Origin: an uncultured Prevotellaceae bacterium
Lineage (GTDB): Bacteria; Bacteroidota; Bacteroidia; Bacteroidales; Bacteroidaceae
Direction: 5' to 3'
Length of the DNA: 64,000 bases
Assembly (NCBI GenBank): GCA_900316285.1
Contig: ONCG01000003.1
Span: 1-64,000, forward strand
Positions 60,536 through 64,000 of the stretch are shown piece after piece. A program made the translations under genes and the position numbers. Within the stretch, counting starts at the first letter, position 1; every line of letters starts with the position of its first letter. The notes below the pieces were generated by a model that did not search any database, was not told the DNA's origin, and saw only the letters and a program-made list of their open reading frames with translations.

Positions 60536-63034
60536 TTACGGCTCGTAGCACTTCACGCGCGTACCGTCATAGCCCACTGCCATGATGTAGGCAGGTTTCT
60601 CACTCGTGTTCCAGACAACAGAGGTCATGGTGGGCTTGTAGGCGGAATCGCCGTGACCGTAGTTGGTCATGTGCAGGAGTGTACCATCGGCCTTATAGGT
60701 CTCGAAGCCCACAACGTTCTTCCACTGGTTGTGCTGGATGCGCACAGTGTTGCCAGAGACGCTGCAACCCTTGCCCACGGTGTTAGCGACGAGTGCTGCC
60801 TTGTCGCGGAATGCAGGATAGTTGTTCACGTCGATATAGCAGAAAGCTGCAGGGGGCTCGGGATAGTTGGCTGCATTGATTTCCTTCTCGAGATTGTCGA
60901 GCATGGCCTGTGTGATGGTGAGCTGGCGCGTAGAATAGTCGCTAATGCTCTCATCAACGGTCTTGAACATACCGACCTGCTTGAAGTAAGGCAGGAAGTT
61001 GGTCTTCGTGATATGGCACCACTGCTTCATGAAGTTCACCTGATGCTGACCATCGCTCATCGACGAGAGTGCCGACTGGTTGCGCAGCGTCTCGTAGAGT
61101 TCGGGATAAGCATCGGGCTGGATGCCGGCAATGCGTGTATAGATGAGCAACTGCCAGAAGGGCACGAGCGTGCAGAACACGTCGTTGTGGGCATGTGGCA
61201 CGAACTGTCCACCCTTCATCACGTTATACTCGAAGAAGTCGTAGTAGCGGAAGCCGTTCGACTCATTCTCCAGACGGTGGTAGCCATCGGTGCGAAGCTT
61301 GTGCTCTACATAAGCCGACATGATGTTATTGGTGACCTCGGTGAGTCCAATCCATCGTAGACCCTGCGTCTGGTTCTGGTGTCCGTACTCATGGGCAGCT
61401 CCCCAGACGTCGTAATGGGTGCGGCTGGTCGGATCGCGAAGGGCGTTGACGGGCACGCAGAAGCCATCGTTGCTGGCATGATAGAGGCCACCGCTGGTTG
61501 CAACCGTGATGGCACACTGGCGGTTGGGGAACTCGTGCTTGTACTTGAAGATGCCCATGATGTCGCGTTCAACAGAGATGATGCTGTCATAGATGGCCAT
61601 CAGCCACTCGCCATCGTTCGGACAGTTGGCCTTGAACGACGAGACGGGGAACACGCAGTCGGTGAACTCACCGTGCATGTCGAGGCAGTCGCCCTTCGCA
61701 TTGGCAAGCAGGCGCTTCCAGTCGTCGTTGGTATGACCTTTATACTTCGGGCTGAAGTAACCCTGTTCCTTTGCATTGAGGAAGTGCATCTTCACCTTCG
61801 GCGCGGTCTTCCAGCTGGTGGTGTAGTAGTTGATGTAGCCATTACCCTTGTTGGAGACCTTGATGACGTTGATGCCATTCTGCAGCGCATAGGTGCTGGA
61901 GGCAAACACCGTCGGACCGAAGTTGCGCACCTGCAGAGCCACCGGCTGCTCACCGATGCCCTCCACCATCACGATGACGCTCTCGTCCTCGTCGAACGTG
62001 ATGCCGGTAGGATTCTCGTGGTTATTATAGAGGTAGCTGTTCTTCAGCTCGCCCTGCAGGTCGCTGAGCGGACGGAAGGCCGTGAACTCGCCGATGCGGA
62101 ACTCTGTGGAATAGGTGCCGGCAAGCATTGCCTTCGCCATGTTGCGAATCTCGGCCACAGGAATCTGTTCAATCTCCTGAGCCGTGACGCCCTCGCGCAG
62201 CTGCGTGCAGAGGTTATCGGTGAAGTAGGTATGCAGAAGGTCCTCCATGAAGTTGTTCTTCGTGTAGAACTCCATCTCCGAACAGCTGGCGAAACCGTTA
62301 GTACCACTCTTCACAACAAAGCGGACGGCCTTCACGTCGTCAACACCATTGTCGCCGAAGGGGATGCGCGATGCTGCCGAACTTCCCTCAAAATTCAAGG
62401 TGGCAAGCGTGGTCCACTTGTTGCCCACCTGATAGCTGACGGTCACCTCTTGGAAGTTACCATTCACATTGCCATCCTGACGCGGGGTGTAGACAGCGTA
62501 GTCGACGTGCGAAACTTCCTTGAGCGTGTAGGTAAGCGTGATGGGGAACGTGTTCTGCGAGTTGTAGTTGGAGTGATAGAGCGTAGCATAGTCGCCGTCG
62601 AAAGAACGCTCGATGCCTTCTCCCGACTGATAGTTACTGGCCGTACCGCTGGCAATGGGTATGGAACGGTCGGAGGCATCGAAGCCGGTCTGTGTCACCG
62701 TGAGCTTGCGCACCACCGTTCCATCTTCCGACTTGAACGTGATAGTGCCTTGGCGCGATGCCATGTTGTAGTTCGACTGTGCAAAGATGGCAGTGTTGCC
62801 ATTGTCCATGCGGCGGGTGGTGAGCCAGGCGTCGTTGGCAGTTGCTGTGTAGTTGCAGTTGGCGGCCACGGCAACCGTCGTGAAGTCGCTGTAGTCGAGC
62901 GTCAGCGACTCGCGTCCAATCATCAGCACTTGCTTCTTGATATTGCTATTGTCAAGCTTCACCGACTGTGCCTGCACATGGCCCGCAAAAGCCAGTGCCA
63001 CGAGGGTGAGCATGTAGTATCTGATAGTCTTCAT
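60536..63034 (-). CDS. M60-family (enhancin/mucin-type) metallopeptidase
   Basis: 832 aa. Signal MKTIRYYMLTLVALAFAGHVQA. A BACON domain (about 25-115: LDYSDFTTVAVAANCNYTATANDAWLTTRR) and an F5/8-like domain (about 125-255: SFDGDYATLYHSNYN) are followed by the M60 catalytic part: an N-terminal beta-sandwich (GITFDEDESVIVMVEGIGEQPVAL), then GAAHEYGHQNQ at about 550 with HExxH, and TEVTNNIMSAY after it with the further Glu. M60 enzymes cut O-glycosylated proteins such as mucins. Unlike its neighbours it has no GIYIVNG tail. The downstream LRR gene follows on the same strand upstream of it (24-base gap), so they probably share a transcript. Confidence 0.9.
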   Translation of the reverse strand: MKTIRYYMLTLVALAFAGHVQAQSVKLDNSNIKKQVLMIGRESLTLDYSDFTTVAVAANCNYTATANDAWLTTRRMDNGNTAIFAQSNYNMASRQGTITFKSEDGTVVRKLTVTQTGFDASDRSIPIASGTASNYQSGEGIERSFDGDYATLYHSNYNSQNTFPITLTYTLKEVSHVDYAVYTPRQDGNVNGNFQEVTVSYQVGNKWTTLATLNFEGSSAASRIPFGDNGVDDVKAVRFVVKSGTNGFASCSEMEFYTKNNFMEDLLHTYFTDNLCTQLREGVTAQEIEQIPVAEIRNMAKAMLAGTYSTEFRIGEFTAFRPLSDLQGELKNSYLYNNHENPTGITFDEDESVIVMVEGIGEQPVALQVRNFGPTVFASSTYALQNGINVIKVSNKGNGYINYYTTSWKTAPKVKMHFLNAKEQGYFSPKYKGHTNDDWKRLLANAKGDCLDMHGEFTDCVFPVSSFKANCPNDGEWLMAIYDSIISVERDIMGIFKYKHEFPNRQCAITVATSGGLYHASNDGFCVPVNALRDPTSRTHYDVWGAAHEYGHQNQTQGLRWIGLTEVTNNIMSAYVEHKLRTDGYHRLENESNGFRYYDFFEYNVMKGGQFVPHAHNDVFCTLVPFWQLLIYTRIAGIQPDAYPELYETLRNQSALSSMSDGQHQVNFMKQWCHITKTNFLPYFKQVGMFKTVDESISDYSTRQLTITQAMLDNLEKEINAANYPEPPAAFCYIDVNNYPAFRDKAALVANTVGKGCSVSGNTVRIQHNQWKNVVGFETYKADGTLLHMTNYGHGDSAYKPTMTSVVWNTSEKPAYIMAVGYDGTRVKCYEP

Positions 63035-63058
63035 ATCGTCTTATCTTTTTGCGTGATT

Positions 63059-64000
63059 CTACTTCATGATGATCTTCTTTCCATTCACGACATAGATGCC
63101 CTTGGGAAGTTGCGATGCCTTAGCAACAGAAATCTTGCGGCCCTGCAGGTCGTAAACGTCGGCATTCTCGATGGTCAACTCCGAGGCAACCTCTGCGCCC
63201 TCAATGCCGGCGGGATCGATGACGTTGAAGGGAACGCTCGTAAGCACTACGTCGGGATAGTTCTTCGATGTAGCTGTGATGACCACGTCCGTGTGAGGCT
63301 TCAGGAAGGTAAAGCGATAGAGGCTGCTGTTGTAGGTGTAGTCCTCGTCGGCCACCAGCTCCGTGCCATCGCCGTCGGTCAGCGTCAAGGCGAGCTGCGT
63401 GGAGGTGTTCCATGCGTTCTGATAGAAATAGGTCTTCAGCGCCTCCGACCGAACGTTGACATCAATGTCGTTGAGCAGCTGGAACGGTTCCTGCGGTCCG
63501 ACGGCACCATCCACGCTGTACTTCTGGCTCAGCTGATTGTAGATGGTGGGGAAGGAGTTGAAGAACAGGCCGTTGTTCGACAGGTCCATGTACTTGAACG
63601 TGCTGCTGCACGACCGGGTCCAAAGAATCTCAGTGAGCTGGTTCTCAGCCACGACGAGTCCCTCCAGCTTCGCAGCCTTTGCGAGGTCGAGTGTCTTCAG
63701 TCGGTTGCCGGAAACCCAGATGTTCTGCAGGTTCTCCAGCACTCCCGTGTTCAACGTCGAAATGCGATTGCCACTTGCAACGAGATTGCGCAGCTTGACG
63801 AGCTTCGTCAGAGCCAGAGAGGTGATCTGGTTGTCCTGACAGAAGAGCGACTCAAGGTCTACCATACTGGTCAGATAGTTGATGTCGGTGAACTTATTGC
63901 CTCCACACACCAGCGAAACCATGTTTCCGCTGTTGCGCAAGCCATTGGCAGAGAGCTTGTTGTCGGCAACATTCAGTTCCTCCATCACGGTACTCACAAT
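63059..64000 (-). CDS. secreted LRR protein (partial, N-terminus outside the window)
   Basis: The frame is open to the right edge; 313 codons can be seen. Six or more internalin-type 20-22 residue leucine-rich repeats are present (ELNVADNKLS, SLVCGGNKF, SLFCQDNQITSL, NLVASGNRISTL, NIWVSGNRLKTL, GLVVAENQLTEI), then a short domain (FTFLKPHTDVVITATSKNYPDVVL) and the tail VYDLQGRKISVAKASQLPKGIYVVNGKKIIMK. These repeats differ from the BspA type of the gene at 7124. Probably a surface binding protein expressed with the M60 peptidase, whose gene starts 24 bases downstream. Confidence 0.85.
   Translation of the reverse strand: MVSTVMEELNVADNKLSANGLRNSGNMVSLVCGGNKFTDINYLTSMVDLESLFCQDNQITSLALTKLVKLRNLVASGNRISTLNTGVLENLQNIWVSGNRLKTLDLAKAAKLEGLVVAENQLTEILWTRSCSSTFKYMDLSNNGLFFNSFPTIYNQLSQKYSVDGAVGPQEPFQLLNDIDVNVRSEALKTYFYQNAWNTSTQLALTLTDGDGTELVADEDYTYNSSLYRFTFLKPHTDVVITATSKNYPDVVLTSVPFNVIDPAGIEGAEVASELTIENADVYDLQGRKISVAKASQLPKGIYVVNGKKIIMK

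Overview
The window looks like chromosome of a gut or rumen Bacteroidales bacterium close to Prevotella. The signs are two SusC/SusD pairs, a hybrid two-component regulator, BspA-like leucine-rich repeats, secretion-type C-terminal tails, and repeated promoters of the Bacteroidetes type (-33 TTTG, -7 TAnnTTTGC, about 20 nt apart). No rRNA, tRNA or CRISPR was found. All family calls come from reading motifs, with no database search.

Region 1 (1-6433, mostly minus strand). A partial HU-type gene is followed by a small conserved gene and then a compact phage-like early module. The module has a UmuD/LexA-like S24 regulator (5315-6244), and a separate promoter at 5198-5230 drives a run of small overlapping genes: a 48-aa membrane protein, a DUF2693-type protein, an HNH/NUMOD4 endonuclease, a replication-type protein with a 28+7 asparagine tract, and four unknowns. 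No integrase or structural gene is present.

Region 2 (6434-13911). A BspA-like surface protein and a small peptide gene lie downstream of 2.5 kb without ordinary genes. That stretch holds two diverged tandem copies of a unit of about 0.87-0.9 kb, three promoters carrying the same 18-bp box at exactly the same spacing, and five hairpins with a near-constant 12-nt loop and different but still pairing stems; a sixth lies after the peptide gene. A TPR/AraC membrane regulator is divergent from this block and is its obvious candidate controller.

Region 3 (14204-41757, minus strand). A large nutrient-uptake locus contains a zinc-peptidase-like protein, FAS1 lipoprotein, SusC, SusD, two FAS1 lipoproteins, SusC, SusD, a DUF6055 protein, a hybrid two-component system and a DPP-IV-like S9 peptidase. 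It has no glycoside hydrolase; its enzymes look proteolytic. Palindromic and simple repeats have entered the reading frames of the regulator and the S9 peptidase.

Region 4 (41817-64000). This part encodes secreted proteins: a DUF4859-repeat protein, two more DUF6055+DUF4859 proteins, a CotH-kinase protein, a GH97-GH127 operon, a GH10 xylanase with CBM6-like modules, an M60 (mucin-type) peptidase and a partial LRR protein. Many share a short GIYIVNGKKV-like tail. Two intergenic stretches carry a MITE-like element of about 180-220 bp next to minisatellites whose unit sequence changes from block to block while the 22-bp period stays fixed.
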